Positions 29,884-42,380 of a stretch of 64,000 nucleotides of DNA are shown piece by piece. The notes beneath the pieces are model-generated. The model worked only from the letters and a program-made list of their open reading frames with translations. It was not told where the DNA came from and did no database searches. Positions within the stretch are counted from its first letter, which is position 1. The number at the start of each line of letters is the position of its first letter. Source of the DNA: Paramecium sonneborni (taxonomy: Eukaryota; Ciliophora; Oligohymenophorea; Peniculida; Parameciidae). A program made the position numbers and the translations under genes. The stretch spans positions 224,112 through 288,111 of the forward strand of contig CAJJDN010000043.1 of the NCBI GenBank assembly GCA_905182985.1, given 5' to 3'.

Positions 29884-30872
29884 ATGTCTGAATTTGCATG
29901 TGATACTTGTGAAAAGCAATTCAAATTAAAAAGAACATTAGAAGCTCATAAAATGATACATACAGGAGAGAAACCTTATTAATGGTATAAAATAACTTAT
30001 TTAAATATGGAAAAGTCCTCAGTGTCAACAACGTTTTAGATAATATTCTTCCCTATAAAAGCATCAAAGAACCCATTCTGGTGCAAAGCCGTATGAGTGT
30101 GAGGAATGCAAATAAGCTTTCTCTCAAGTATATAGTTATATTTGAGTAGATCTCTAATTTAAAGAGACACTAACGCAAACACTCTAATGAAAAACCTTAT
30201 AAATGTGAGGATTGTGGAAAATAGTTCATTACAAGTCAGAATTATTAATAACACAATTCAAAACATTAGTAAGATCGAAAATAATACAAATGTGAGAGTG
30301 GATGTGGAAAAACTTATTTTTATATGTGTAGTTTAAAGAAACATGAAAAAGAAATGCATTAGAAGAAAGAAAAGCCTATTTTCACGAATGAATCATTAAA
30401 CCAATAAATAAAAAACCTTAAAGATTTCTTTACATGCAATCATCCTTAAATAATTCATAAGAATCATGTAGATGTTCTGTTTAATGGATGTTTGTATTAT
30501 TACAATGAAGGTAGTACAATATGATAACTAGAAAATCAAAAAATTGAATATCATGAACTTGTTGATGCTGCTAAACAAGAATGTGATCCAGTGAAAGAAC
30601 ATCAACATTTTTAAAAGAATTAGCAATTTGCATAGATAGATTGTTAACAATGTCCTTAAGAAATAGATTGTTGTTTAGCTAAAAATTAAGGCAATATCCA
30701 AGAATAAGAATATCCACAATCCTATGTTTTACATTATCATGGACCGAATTGTGGACATCCTATTGTCTTGCATAATGGGCATGTCGATTATTTAGTCAAT
30801 GAAATGCTTCATTATCCACATGATGGGCATTGTGACAATCATGGAATTCTGAATAGAATCACAGTATAATGA
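29884..30872 (+). CDS. C2H2 zinc-finger protein with His/Cys-rich metal-binding tail
   Basis: About 300 residues. It opens [17 protein letters not shown] and carries five consecutive C2H2 fingers with TGEKPY-type linkers ([31 protein letters not shown]); the fifth is atypical (CESGCGKTY...H..EMH). Introns of about 31, 22 and 21 nt lie near 29983, 30128 and 30511. The C-terminal half is rich in Cys and His: QIDCQQCPQEIDCC, then [20 protein letters not shown] and [12 protein letters not shown] just before the stop. Fingers imply sequence-specific nucleic-acid binding in the nucleus. The tail looks like a zinc/copper-binding module, suggesting metal-responsive regulation, which is inference. FAM135 starts 31 bp downstream. 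Confidence 0.85.
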
Positions 30873-30903
30873 AAAACATTAATAATTATATAATTCAAAA
30901 ATA

Positions 30904-33255
30904 ATGTCATTAAGAAGCGTTGTCGAAATTGTAACTCATGTGGAAAGCTTTAGAAATGTTGATCTCTATTATTAAGGTGTTTACTTCTTAAGAATCACTA
31001 TTCATAATGATGCTCCATAAGATGTATTCAAATTTATAATTTTTAGGTTAATAAAATCTATGCTCATCCACATGATCCTTGTGAATCCTATAAAACTTAT
31101 CCATAGGAGGCTTAATAGAATGTTAATCCACCTAAATACTATGAGACTCATATTTTTAGACCAGCATCAATAGTTACATCAAATTCAGCATTTTATACTA
31201 AAGCATTTTTCATCAAATTCTGTGAAGAGGAAATAGAACTAAATGATATTTGTAATTTCAGAATAGAATTTGATGCAGGTCCAAAAAAAGAATAATCACT
31301 AATCATGTAGGTTGATTTAATGTTTTTTGATTGTTTGAATTCTTAAAAAGATTAACCCAAACAAGAACCACTTTATACAAAATAAGATAAAGAAGATTAT
31401 GCTATTCCAGATGGAAAAATTTAAGCAACTGCTAAATTTAAGATCAAAAATGTTTTACAAACAAATCACTAATTTGTACCAATCATCTTTGAAGAATAAA
31501 ATTTTTGTTAAGCAAACATGGTTGTACATACTATTACTTTGGATTATCGTTTTCGTACTCATCCTATTTAATTATTTTAATTTGCTAGACTTAAATTTGA
31601 AGAGCGTAATCAATTATTAGAAGGAAAAGTGCCTAGCACTCTTGATAAAAATAAAAATCAATCAAAACCCTTAATAAATTCAGATTAAATTTCAATGTTT
31701 GAAACAATTTAAAAATAATACAAAGAGTTGAAAGGATTAGATTATTATGGAATGTAGTAGGAATTTGTAGAAAGCTTAAAAGGCTATTATGAATAACTTT
31801 ACTAACATTATAATTTAATATATTCTAAATGCATATTAGAGAAATAGAGAAAACATTTCAAAAAGTATTTATATCCACCTCTTAAATTGATTGTCCCTGA
31901 ATATATAACAAGTGAAACTTATTAGAATATAAAGGGATAATTAACCAGGAAGGAATTAAATTAAAGAATAGAAGAGAAATTCCATACTTCAGATCCTGAG
32001 ACTATCATACATTCAATACTTAATGAAACAAATTTGATTAGCTGTTAATTATTTTAAATGTGGATTAAAGTGCTTGATTTGTATCGCATAAGTCCAAGAT
32101 TCTGTGTAGCATTATTATAATTTGATTACTAAAAGATTATTAAAAATAGATGGCAATAATTTTGTATAAAATCTCCAACACAATAATTACTGGACAAAAA
32201 TTTAGGAATAGAACATAAATAAAAAAGTGATAAAATTAGATAAGAATCTAAAGTTTAAGAATTAGGAGTAGAAGATTTAAATTCCTATCCTAAAATAGAA
32301 ACTTAGCCAATTATCTTTGAAGAATTTACTCCTAGAGAAGATAAAGATAAAAATGAAGAAAATATAGTTGATGCAGATATAACTAATAGTGAATATGATA
32401 TAATGTCATATAGAGGAATTCATTTAATAGTTTTGGTACATGGTTTTTAGGGTAATTCATATGATATGAAATTATTTAAGAATTACATTTCATTAGCCCA
32501 TCCTGAAGCAATGTTTTTATGTTCATCAATAAATGAAGAAAATACTGAAGGTAATATATAAGAAATGGGAGAAAAGCTAGCTACTGAAGTAATTAATTTT
32601 ATATCTGAAAATTGTCCTGAAAATACTTTAGGAAGACTAAGCTTTATTGGACATTCATTAGGAGGAGTAATAATCAGAGCTTCATTACCTTATCTTGATA
32701 AATACTAAGATAAAATGTATACTTACATTAGTCTTTCATCTCCATAATTAGGATATTTTTACAATGCTAGCAAAATTGTAGATGCTGGGATGTGGGTATT
32801 AAAATAATGGAGAAAAAGTAAATGTTTAGAATAGTTATAAATGACTGATAATCGTAATATTGAAGAAACATGTCTTTAAAAATTGGCTTAGGCAAAAGGT
32901 TTAGCTTGGTTTAAAAATGTTTGCTTTTTTAGTTGTATCTAAGATAGTTATGCTCCTTATGATTCTGCTCGAGTTCAATTATCTAAAGAAGCTATTGAAG
33001 ATCAGTATTTATATAAACAATAACTTTAGGAGAAATAAACCATATGTTTAAATGGTCAAGGCTTTATTAAGACATCTTGAAAATACCAATGTTTATCGTA
33101 TTGATGTCAATTTTGAAATTTAAGAAAAGTAATTATATATTAATTGTTTTAGAAATCTTGATACATTAATTGGTAGAACTGCTCATATTTAATTCTTAGA
33201 ATGCCAACCCCTATTAAGAATGGTTGTTAGTTTATATGATCAATTCTTCTGTTGA
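30904..33255 (+). CDS. FAM135-family putative serine lipase/hydrolase
   Basis: About 750 residues. The N-terminal FAM135 region starts MSLRSVVEIVTHVESFRNV, with FKIKNVLQTNHQFVPIIFEE further on. A Gln/Lys-rich linker leads to the C-terminal alpha/beta-hydrolase (DUF676-type) domain: GIHLIVLVHGFQGNSYDM, the nucleophile elbow SFIGHSLGGVIIR, SLSSPQLGY, and the conserved end LDTLIGRTAHIQFLE. Members are predicted lipases; substrate unknown. Introns are needed near 31021, 33006 (25 nt) and 33129 (24 nt). The elbow serine and downstream Asp/His-containing segments are present, so activity is plausible. Confidence 0.9.
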
Positions 33256-33345
33256 AAAATTGATATTTTATAATTTATTTAAAAGTCGATTAAATATAAA
33301 TTATATAATGACATCAGCCTCAATTAATAATTCGTATTAAATTTA

Positions 33346-34315
33346 ATGTAAAGAATTTAAGCACTTTCCAATTAGTTCAATCCTACAATTGCTCCTCCTG
33401 CTGCAAATGTAACTTATCCTTGGGTTATGAAATATCCTGATTTCTTCCCTTTTGAATAAGTTGGTAATCTGAAAGGCAAAACTATAATAATAAGTGGAGG
33501 ATCAAGAGTATATTCAAATTTTTACATATTCTTAGGGAATTGGATTGGCTATTGGAATTAGAGCTGCTAAAGATGGTGCGAATGTTGTTATTCTTGCCAA
33601 AACAGTAGATCCACACCCTAAATTACCTGGTACAATTGCTTCAGCTTGCGCAGAAATTGAAAAAGCAGGAGGAAAGGCTCTAGGAATTTAATGCGATATC
33701 AGATTTGAAAAGGATATTCAAGCTGCTGTTTAAAAAACTGTTGAAACCTTTGGTGGAATTGATATTGTCGTGAATAGTGCAAGTGCAATTTCACTTACTG
33801 ATTCTGAATCTACAGATATGAAGAAATATGACTTGATGCATTAAATCAATACAAGAGGAACTTATTTAATGAGCAAAACTTGCATTCCTTATCTTAAGAA
33901 ATCATCAAATGCTCATATTCTTAATTTGTCACCACCATTAAACATGCAATCAAAATGGTTTGCACCACATTTAGCTTATACAATGGCTAAATATGGTATG
34001 AGTATGTGTGTACTTGGTATGAGTGAAGAATTTAAAGGCTAAATTGGAGTAAATGCTTTATGGCCACGAACTTCAATTGCAACAGCTGCAGTATAGAATG
34101 TTCTTGGTGGAGATTCTATGATGTAAGCATCTAGAAATGTGGAAATTATGGCTGATTCTGCATATGTTATATTAACAAGTTGTCACAAGAAGACAACTGG
34201 AAACTTTTTTATTGATGATGAAGTCTTAGCAAGTGTTGGAGTTAAAGATTTTAGCATATACAGATGCGATCCAAAATTCACTGATTCATAATTAGCACCT
34301 GATTTTTTTATCTGA
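33346..34315 (+). CDS. HSDL2: HSDL2-type short-chain dehydrogenase
   Basis: About 310 residues. The Rossmann motif IISGGSRGIGLAIGIRAA spans a 28-nt intron near 33509. It continues with VVILAKTVDPHPKLPGTI, DIVVNSASAISLTD, NTRGTYLMSKTCIPYLKKSS, ILNLSPPLNMQSKWF and the Tyr/Lys pair in YTMAKYGMSMCVLGM. These blocks are diagnostic of hydroxysteroid dehydrogenase-like protein 2, a peroxisomal/mitochondrial SDR of uncertain substrate. The vertebrate protein has a C-terminal SCP2 lipid-binding domain; this one stops soon after the SDR fold (LAPDFFI) and lacks it. No SKL-type ending is seen. Start MQRIQALSNQFN. Confidence 0.92.
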
Positions 34316-34598
34316 GATAATTAAAAATGTTCACAACCAGTTAATATATATATTTGTCCAATAATATATATATAAAAATATTTATATAGAATTTAGAATA
34401 TTAAAATTTTTGTTCATTAAACTTTTTATTGAATAATAAAAAAGTAGTTTTTTTCTAGAATTAAATATTAATTTAATCATCTTCATATTCGAGAATATAT
34501 TTAATAATGCGAGCTATTTAAGAAATTTAACTCTCTTATTATTCACTTTTTAAGACTAGAAAGTGAAGAATTTTTTTCTATTTTTAAATTATTTACAA
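34316..34598. other. Intergenic AT-rich spacer
   Basis: Short spacer between tandem plus-strand genes. It contains T-rich tracts and an inverted word near 34557-34570, and no frame that looks like protein. It presumably holds the 3' end of the HSDL2 gene and the promoter of the PX-WD40 gene. Confidence 0.5.
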
Positions 34599-36172
34599 AT
34601 GGAAACATAGCAAAAATAACTTGATGTAATTAGTTTCTTTTAAAATATAGGTCTCTGTATTTTCATACAAACCTGATCTCAATGATAAATCAAAAATAAA
34701 GTACAATATATCAATTACTTTTGATAACCAATCTTGGATCATTACAAAAAGGTAATTGATCTTACTAGATTTATAGATATTCTGAATTTGATGATCTCTA
34801 AAAATAATTAAAGATTTGTTTTAGAAATTAGTTGCCAGAGTTACCAAAAAAGACATATACGTCTTTTTTGTTATCAAAAACTCATGACGATATTGAGTAA
34901 AGGAGAATAGGACTTGATAAATACTTAAAGGTAGATTAATTATGTATAATTAGATGTTAACTTAAAAAAAAGAGATTTTGTCATCAAATCAAATGAAAGA
35001 GTTCTTATAATTAGAGGAACATGCAAAAATATTAGTTGTAAATGAGCCATAAATAGTTCATGAATTTAGTGGTTTTCTACATGGAATAAGAGATTTTAAC
35101 CTTTGTGTGGGGTAGGGAATATTATATGTTGTGAATTCTGATTATTCTATATTTAACCGATTGGATGCATATCTTTAAAACATGAAGGGACCCTGGGAAA
35201 AAGAGGATGGAAAATAGACAGTAATGCCTGTGGGATGTATAGAATGTTGGACAGAATCATAAGATGGAATTTATACACGTTAATGGGCTAAGATGTATAA
35301 TTCATAAGCAATCTGTTGTTTTTGGGATCCATCAGCATTTGTTTTGTTAGTAGGGTATTTTTAAGAATTAATTCAAATATAGTCTTGATAGTGGTTCAAT
35401 TAATTATTTAAAGGTACCTTACAGCTTAGGATTCAAGAGATGTGAAAATGACACGGAGATTGAATAACATTCAAGCAGAGTTACAGGATTATATTTTGAT
35501 AATGAAAGATCTTTAATTCATTCAGTTTCGAAGGATTAAAGATATAAAATTAGAAATACCGTTAAATCTATACTCATTTATGGTATTGATAGAATTTATA
35601 AATATAAATAGATAATGAAATTAGTCCATATGAATTGACTGATATTGTAGTTAGTAAGTCTCGTAAGAAATCATTTGTGTCTGATAAGAATGGATTTATT
35701 TATATGTTTAACATAAATGAGGTATTACAATATTTAAAAACAGGATAAAGTGGTTTAGCTGAATATGATTAACATAAATATAAGACTTTTGAAATGTTTA
35801 AAATTAGATTCAAATCAAAATCTTCTAATGGCAATGGGTTAAGAAAATGGAGAAATTATTATGATAGACATAGGACCAGTAAATTGTGAAAAGCAACTTC
35901 AATAGATTAATTAACTTAATACTTAAATTAAAGGATATAGATACTGTTATTCATATAAACGTAAGGAATTGTTTGTTGGAACAATTGAAGGTACAATTTA
36001 ATTTTGGGATCTTAATACAAAATAATTAATATATGTAATAAAAGCACATGATTCAGAAATTACACAAATGTAGTGGATTGAAGAGGATCAACATTTATTA
36101 ACTTCGAGTAGAGATAAAGAAATTAAAACATGGAAATTACCTTAAAATTGGAGAGATAAACCAGTTATATGA
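34599..36172 (+). CDS. PX-domain/WD40-repeat protein
   Basis: About 490 residues. The N-terminal PX domain reads ISITFDNQSWIITKRYSEF, LPELPKKTYTSFLLSK and RRIGLDKYLKML, with the basic RYSEF and proline-rich loop used by PX folds to bind phosphoinositides. The remainder is a beta-propeller: FSGFLHGIRDFNLCVGQG, then clear late WD units (FVGTIEGTIQFWDLNTKQ, LLTSSRDKEIKTWKLPQ). Introns fall near 34628, 34752, 34931 and 35356. PX plus WD40 suggests a peripheral endosomal or vesicle coat/trafficking adaptor; that role is inferred. No enzymatic motif is seen. Confidence 0.82.
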
Positions 36173-36381
36173 ATTTAATACTCAATAACTAAAAATTATT
36201 ATTAATTGTCTCATAAGTTTTTTAGATTTTTTTAATATTTTATTTATAAGTGTTAATAAAATTGTATTGAGAATACAAATTTGTGATAATCAAATAATTT
36301 ATAATCAAAATATTAATAAATTTCAATACTTTATTTCTTTTTTTGTACTCAGTATAGTATTTCTAATATGAATACCAGAGA

Positions 36382-37882
36382 ATGTCTTTAAATAACAAGT
36401 TTAAATCATTCTTTTGGAGAAATTCCTTTGAGTCAATACTTGAATGTCTTATTTTATGTTTTAATTTGATTATCCTCTTCTTGGACTACTTTGTTTAGAT
36501 GAATAATCGAATGTTTCTAAATTAGGAGCAGATGCTCTAAGTGATATTGGTCTAAGGATTAACTATGTAGAGTCTGTTTAAAGATGATTGACTTTTTTTT
36601 AAGGTGATTATTCAGAAAGATATGGTTTCTAATTTAAAGAAGGTACAGAAATTAATTTATAATTGAAGTTTAATTTCTTTTAGATAGGACTCTCAATTTT
36701 AGATCTAACTTTTTATGGACTTGTATCTGGAATAGATAGTAAGGTTGTAGTAGACTTCAATGATTTAGTTGATATTGTGAGCAAAGATTATTATTATGGT
36801 TGTAAATTTGAACTGGACCAGAATTCTTATGTTGGTTTCTCTGATTTCAGTAATATATTATGAAATTTAGTCATTTTATTTGAACTTTTGCCACATTCAT
36901 TACAATGACAGCTAAGTCTTCGTTACTGGGATTCATTAATTTCATACATCTTTTCTCTTAATACTTTCTTCTTTTATTATTTCTTATCCCTTTATATGAG
37001 TTTATCTATCAACATAGTACGATGATGAAATAATAATCTTCTTGATTTCTCTTAATTATCTGTTTTTATTATTGAAGCCTAAGACACTCGATATTTTGGT
37101 ACTTCTGCAAATTAGAAATAATGTGATGCATTTAAACTTCGAGCTATTATACTTATATTTATTCTACCTCTTAATCTTCCCTCAATAGAACAACTCTAAC
37201 TAATGGTTTTTGTTTTCATCTTCCAACTCAATTATTATTATATTGATATTTTATCTCAATTTATGGATACTATTTACAAGAATACAACTCTCAATTCTCA
37301 TGCTAAATCATCAAGCACTTCACATATGATGGCAAGTCCATTTTCAACTTATACTCCATAAACATGTTATTCAATTCTACAATTTCTACCATATATCTAA
37401 TCATCTGTTAAAAAATAGCAAATGAAAAAATTTATAATTAAAGAAAGGACTGAATATGATAAGAAAAAAACAATTATAGAATCAGGTTTATTAACTTAAA
37501 GAGGCATGACTAAATATCTTAAACCAAATAGTATTACAATATATCATTCAAAGGGTTGAAATGGTAAAAAAAAGAATTAAGACTTTCTGATAGTATTATA
37601 GAAACAAAATTGAAAATTGCTGATTTAATATTGAATACAAAAGGAGGATAATCTCGTAAGGAATTATTAATCGAAAAAATTTAGACTCAAATCGAAAGCC
37701 CAAGATAAATTTTTAGCTCAAGAACTATTAAGAGTGAACATAATGTCAATTAATTTATAGATAGAATAAAGTCTTAAACTATCCCACATAAATTAAGACA
37801 ATAAGTATAATCTCCATCGAAAATTAATCAATCTCAATAAAAAATCATCCAAAATTTCACAACTACATATTAAACAGAATGA
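36382..37882 (+). CDS. Multipass membrane protein, one junction unresolved
   Basis: Starts MSLNNKFKSFFWRNS, then a hydrophobic helix (LECLILCFNLIILFLDYFV). After an intron near 36577 an extracellular-looking region follows (DYSERYGFQFKEGTEINLQ, IVSKDYYYGCKFELDQNSY). More hydrophobic stretches lie near 36870-37010 and 37150-37260 (LRAIILIFILPLNLPSIEQ, QLMVFVFIFQLNYYYIDIL). The C-terminus is polar and basic (FIIKERTEYDKKKTI, KGGQSRKELLIEKIQ) to TGA 37880. The region 36880-37040 contains TGAs that no obvious short intron removes. There may be two genes, or a damaged one. No family recognised. Confidence 0.5.
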
Positions 37883-37905
37883 TTTTATTATACAATAATT
37901 TCATA

Positions 37906-39079
37906 TCATTATTTAAATTGTTTTAGCTTCGCTATTTGTTTTTCATTATTTTTTGTAACTGTACAACCACACTCTTTGCAGTACATTGTTAATTTTTTAA
38001 TATCTAATTTTAAGTGTTTTGCTAATGGAACTATGTCAAATTAAAACTTATGAATAAATAAATGCAAAACTATTATGTAACTTATGTATTTATCCTTCAA
38101 AAAGTTTGATCTGCTAAAATTATATACATTTTCTCCTTGACCAGGAGTTGCTTAATAAAATTTCTCCAAAATAGGAGTTACTAATTTATAATTATATATT
38201 CCTAGTTCATGAGCTATATTTTATGCATTTTTATTTTAAAAAACTTATTTAAATTGGAACTTAAATAAAATATTCAAATATTCCAAATATTTTAAAATTG
38301 TCAATTTTGTTTTGTTATCAAAAATTAATCCAGATGCTATTTATATTACTTAAGGATGATAATGATATAAAGTATCTTCTCTTTTAGTGCTTATAAATAC
38401 TTATAATTTTGAAATGTCTAATAATTCCATATCCTCTTCAGATACTATTGACCTTATATTATATATTTAGAAAATCGGAACGTTGCCTTTAACAAATTCA
38501 GGAAGTAACTCTTCTTTAATTGCAGCTTCTTCCATTTAATGAATTTCTTTTTCTATCTCTAACTGTTCTTAAATCTCTTACTATTTTTAATTAAACTTTT
38601 CTTTAATTGAATCTGCCTAAACAATATTCTCTTCTTCAACTTTATTAGTTTCCATCTACCTCATTTTTCTTCTACTTTTATTTGTTCCCATTTCTTCAGC
38701 CACCATTTTCCTTTATTCAAAATAACTTAATCCATCTTCAAGTGCTGAATTCCTAGATTGTTATTGTTTGTTCTATTTGTTTATTTATTATTAAAGAGTA
38801 GCTTAGATTAATACAGGATGTAATGAAATAGTATTTCCTTAATGCACACCTGTGATTATTTGAAATATTACCAACAAAAATATTAGATTATGTATGATTT
38901 TATCTTCCAATCCAAGTCATTTAATCATTCGATAATTTAATTACTTTTCTAGTTTAAGGTTCACTTACATCATCACCATTTTTTGTTAGTATTTAAATAT
39001 TAGAATAGTTTGGAATCCCTTAAGGACATCCTAAAACTATTGGATTAGGTTCTTCTTTAAAATTTAATGAGACTTCCAT
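37906..39079 (-). CDS. RPA49: RPA49-like RNA polymerase I subunit
   Basis: About 370 residues starting MEVSLNFKEEPNPIVLG. The N-terminal dimerisation-like region contains VSEPQTRKVIKLSND and QSNIFVGNISN. A linker has the family-like SYFEQRKMVAEEMGTNKSRR. The C-terminal tandem winged-helix region includes YNIRSIVSEEDMELLD, LTILKYLEYLNILFKF and FLKDKYISYIIVLHLF. This fits the Pol I A49 subunit, which helps initiation and elongation of rRNA transcription in the nucleolus. The end contains two CxxC-like cysteines (MYCKECGCT). An intron near 38840 is required. Identification rests on block order and local similarity. Confidence 0.75.
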
Positions 39080-39235
39080 AAATATTTATTATTAAAATTA
39101 GATTAATTTCTAAAATTTATTTTTTATCATTTAAAAAACAATTAATTTTGCTTAATCTAAATGAGAATTTATTTTTCCTATTTCTAGAGTAACAAAATCA
39201 ATTAATTTGACATCATATTATTTTAACAAAAAATA

Positions 39236-42200
39236 TCAATTTTAATCAATGACTTCAGGATCCTTATTATCTAATTTCTCTATCTTTTAAGGTTGAACTT
39301 AAGAAGAATTTTGCTCTTAGATATTTGCTTATTTAATACTTTCATCTTACATTTTACTATTTTCAATTACATTACCTTATACTAATATTACTTATTCCTT
39401 TTTTTACAATTGAGAATCATTTAATTCAATATTCTAAGGGTCTTCATCAAGTACAGAATTATCTTTTTCTTTAGGTTGATTTTAATTATTACTTCCTTAA
39501 GTTTCATTTACTATCACTTATGATTATTAAAGTTTTTTAGTGCTATTTTATCTTCTAAGCTTATCAGATATAACATTTTCATTTTTTACTTCATCACTTT
39601 TTTGGTTATTTTAATCAATTTTTTTCGTTTTGTTTAACATTTTTATAAATTCCTCATCAAGTTCCTCTTTATCATGTAGGATTTAGCTTTTAGTATTAGT
39701 TTTTTTATTTTCATCATTTTATTTACTTTCAATTATTTACAAAGATTTATGAGTCTTGACATTGTACCATTGTTTTTCAGTTTAATCAATTATTTATTCC
39801 TTAGATTTTTATTCATCATCACAATCATTAATAATTTTTGTTTTTCCTTGATTATAATTTTTATATTTAGTTTTATCAAAAATAATTGAATAAGCTCCAC
39901 TTTATTAAAAATTCTTTGGCTAAAACTTGAATCCTGTTTAATCTGATTTAACTTGATGCGATTAAGCAAAATTAGCTTTTAAATGAGTTTTTTTTTCTAT
40001 ATCTTATCTTTCTTATTTATTTACAGAATTTTTAGATTAGGCTTCGTTAATTAATAATGATTCTCCAAGATCTTCATTATTTTTTAAAATTAATTTTTGA
40101 TTTTATAATTTATCCATTATTTGGTCTTTCCTAGAATTATCAAATTAGGTTATTTATTAATTATTATTTAATTATTATGATTGAGTTTATATCTCTTCAT
40201 TTTTATCTAATTAAATATCAGTTTGATGATTATTTTTCTAATAAGCAAAATCATTAGGTTAAACATAAATACTGTTTACAATAGAATTAAGTTCTGAATA
40301 CTCATCTTAATTTTATTTTACACTTTAAGGTCTGAAATCTTTAGAATTTTATATTTCTTCCTTATTTTGGGGAACACCTTAAGAAATATCTGAAGAAATA
40401 AATTATTATTTATTTTCTAAACTTTCTACTTGCTCTAAATTTTTTATAGACTTTTAAGATTTTTAATCAGGAATCTAAGATTTTTATTAATCATTCTAAA
40501 TTTGTATTAATTAAGATTAATTTTAAACTTCAGGATTTTTTTATTGATTTTGATAAGTTAGTTTTTATTCCGTTGTCTCAAAATTTGTATCAATTTTATT
40601 TAGTTGTTCATTTAATTAATTCATTTTATCATCTATTTGATCATTTTAATGAGAATCTTCGTATTATTCATTTTGTTTGTCATATTATTTATCTTATTAT
40701 TAAGCATCGTCTGGATAAAAATCAGGGTCAGGATTAATTTATAATATTTTTTTTGACGAATTCTGTTTCTAAGTCAAATTATTAATTTATTATTTTTTTG
40801 TATTTGAACTATTTTTGGTTTAAGGTTTAGTTTATTCTGATAAAAATTCATTTGAAAATTCTTGATCCTCATTATTTAAATGACTTTAAAATTATTGAGC
40901 TTTACACTATTATTCATTAGTGTTCTATCTTAATTCTATAGTTTTTTAATCCAATTATTTATGATGTTCATCTTAGTCATTAGTTTCAATTTAATTTTTA
41001 ATTTATATTGAGCGTTTATTAACTTTTGGAGTTTGCTTTTCATTATCTTACTTTTTCTAACTAATTTATTAATCCTATTAAGAACTTTTGCTTATAAGTA
41101 CATCTTGATCGACATCTTCAAAATCGCTTAGTGAATAGCGATTAGAACTAATCTATTAAATGGATTGATTTTGATCCTATTTATTTTAAATTTGTATGAT
41201 CATAGCATTTGAATTTGTTTTCTTTAATTAATTTGCACTATTGTTTATTGATTTTTATTATTTTTTTTGAGTTTCAACTAAATTGGTTGAACTTGAAGGT
41301 GTGCTTTATCGTTGGTTTTTGAGATCAATATTAATTTTGATTTAATTTTATTAAGAAGATTCATAAATAATATTTGATTGTTCACTATTTTATTATGTTT
41401 CATTACTACTAATTTATTTATTAGTATTTTCTTTTTAGATTTAATCATTCTCTTTTTAATTGACATAACTAAATGATATAACTTGAGATTGAACTCTGTT
41501 TTTTCTATTTTCAGGTAATATTTTTTTAATTTTTTATTTTTGAGATTTTTAGATTATATTTGGAAATCTAGTATGTCTTTTTTCAGTTCCATCACTTTCT
41601 TCTGTAAATTCAGTTTTAATTTTTGTTGTTTTTTTATTTATTTTTTGTTAATCACAAATTTCAGAATTAGCTCTTATTTATTTATTAGGTGTTTGTGTAT
41701 TTTTATTGGCTTTGTTAATATATGATTACTTATTTTTTATCTAGGATTGAATATAAGAATGCTCAGTTTATTATTCCTGTTTAATTTTAAATTTTGCCAT
41801 TTATCTGACTGGCTATGATTGATAAATTTCTCTAGGAGGATTATCATATTATGATACAATTTATTATACATTTTCAACAGCAAACATTATTTAATCAAGG
41901 AATTGTAATAATTGTGATCTAGTGACTGGTTTTTAGAGGTTGCTGTTAGTGGAATCTAATTTTGGCAACGATACACCACCTTCTCTTTTATTTTTGGGTA
42001 TATTTTATAATCTAGTTTGAATATTTGGAGACATAGATTTGTCAGGATATTGATTTTAAGTGTAAAGACGATTAAGGTGATTTGATTTAATGCTAGGTCG
42101 TTGATGGAATTGCTTCAAAGATTATAATTATTTATTTACTATGCTTTAATTTAATGATATAATAGAAGAATTATTAGGATGTCGATTACTCTCTGTTTGA

Positions 42201-42380
42201 AATCTTGAAGTTCCTTTTTCCTTTTACTTTTTGAGGAGATTTGAATTGAAATCTTTTAGGTATTTATCTTTTTTTGAATCATATTATTTGACTCCTCCTT
42301 GATTTGCTGTTTAAATTCCATCAAGTTGAAATGCCGGGCGTCTACACTGTTATTCTAAAAGTGTACTTTTAAGGATTCAT
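39236..42380 (-). CDS. Very long Q/N/K/D-rich disordered protein
   Basis: One exon stays open for more than 1000 codons with the ciliate code, from about 42345 to TGA 39238-39236. The composition is dominated by Gln (coded by TAA/TAG), Asn, Lys, Asp, Glu and Ser, with few hydrophobics. Ordered-looking patches are rare: QLLQFLDQIMFAVENVQQIV near 41890 and RYSLSDFEDVDQDVLIS near 41130. The likely start is MNPQ at 42380, spliced by a 20-nt intron, but that junction is not settled. No domain is recognisable. The N-terminal half is basic and the C-terminal half acidic. It shares an 86-bp divergent promoter with the ankyrin protein gene. Confidence 0.65.

Noticed and set aside
41540..41725. Plus-strand hydrophobic peptide (Phe/Ile-rich)
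   Set aside because: It is the complement of Lys/Asn-rich codons in the long minus-strand gene; the hydrophobicity is an artefact of AT-rich antisense.
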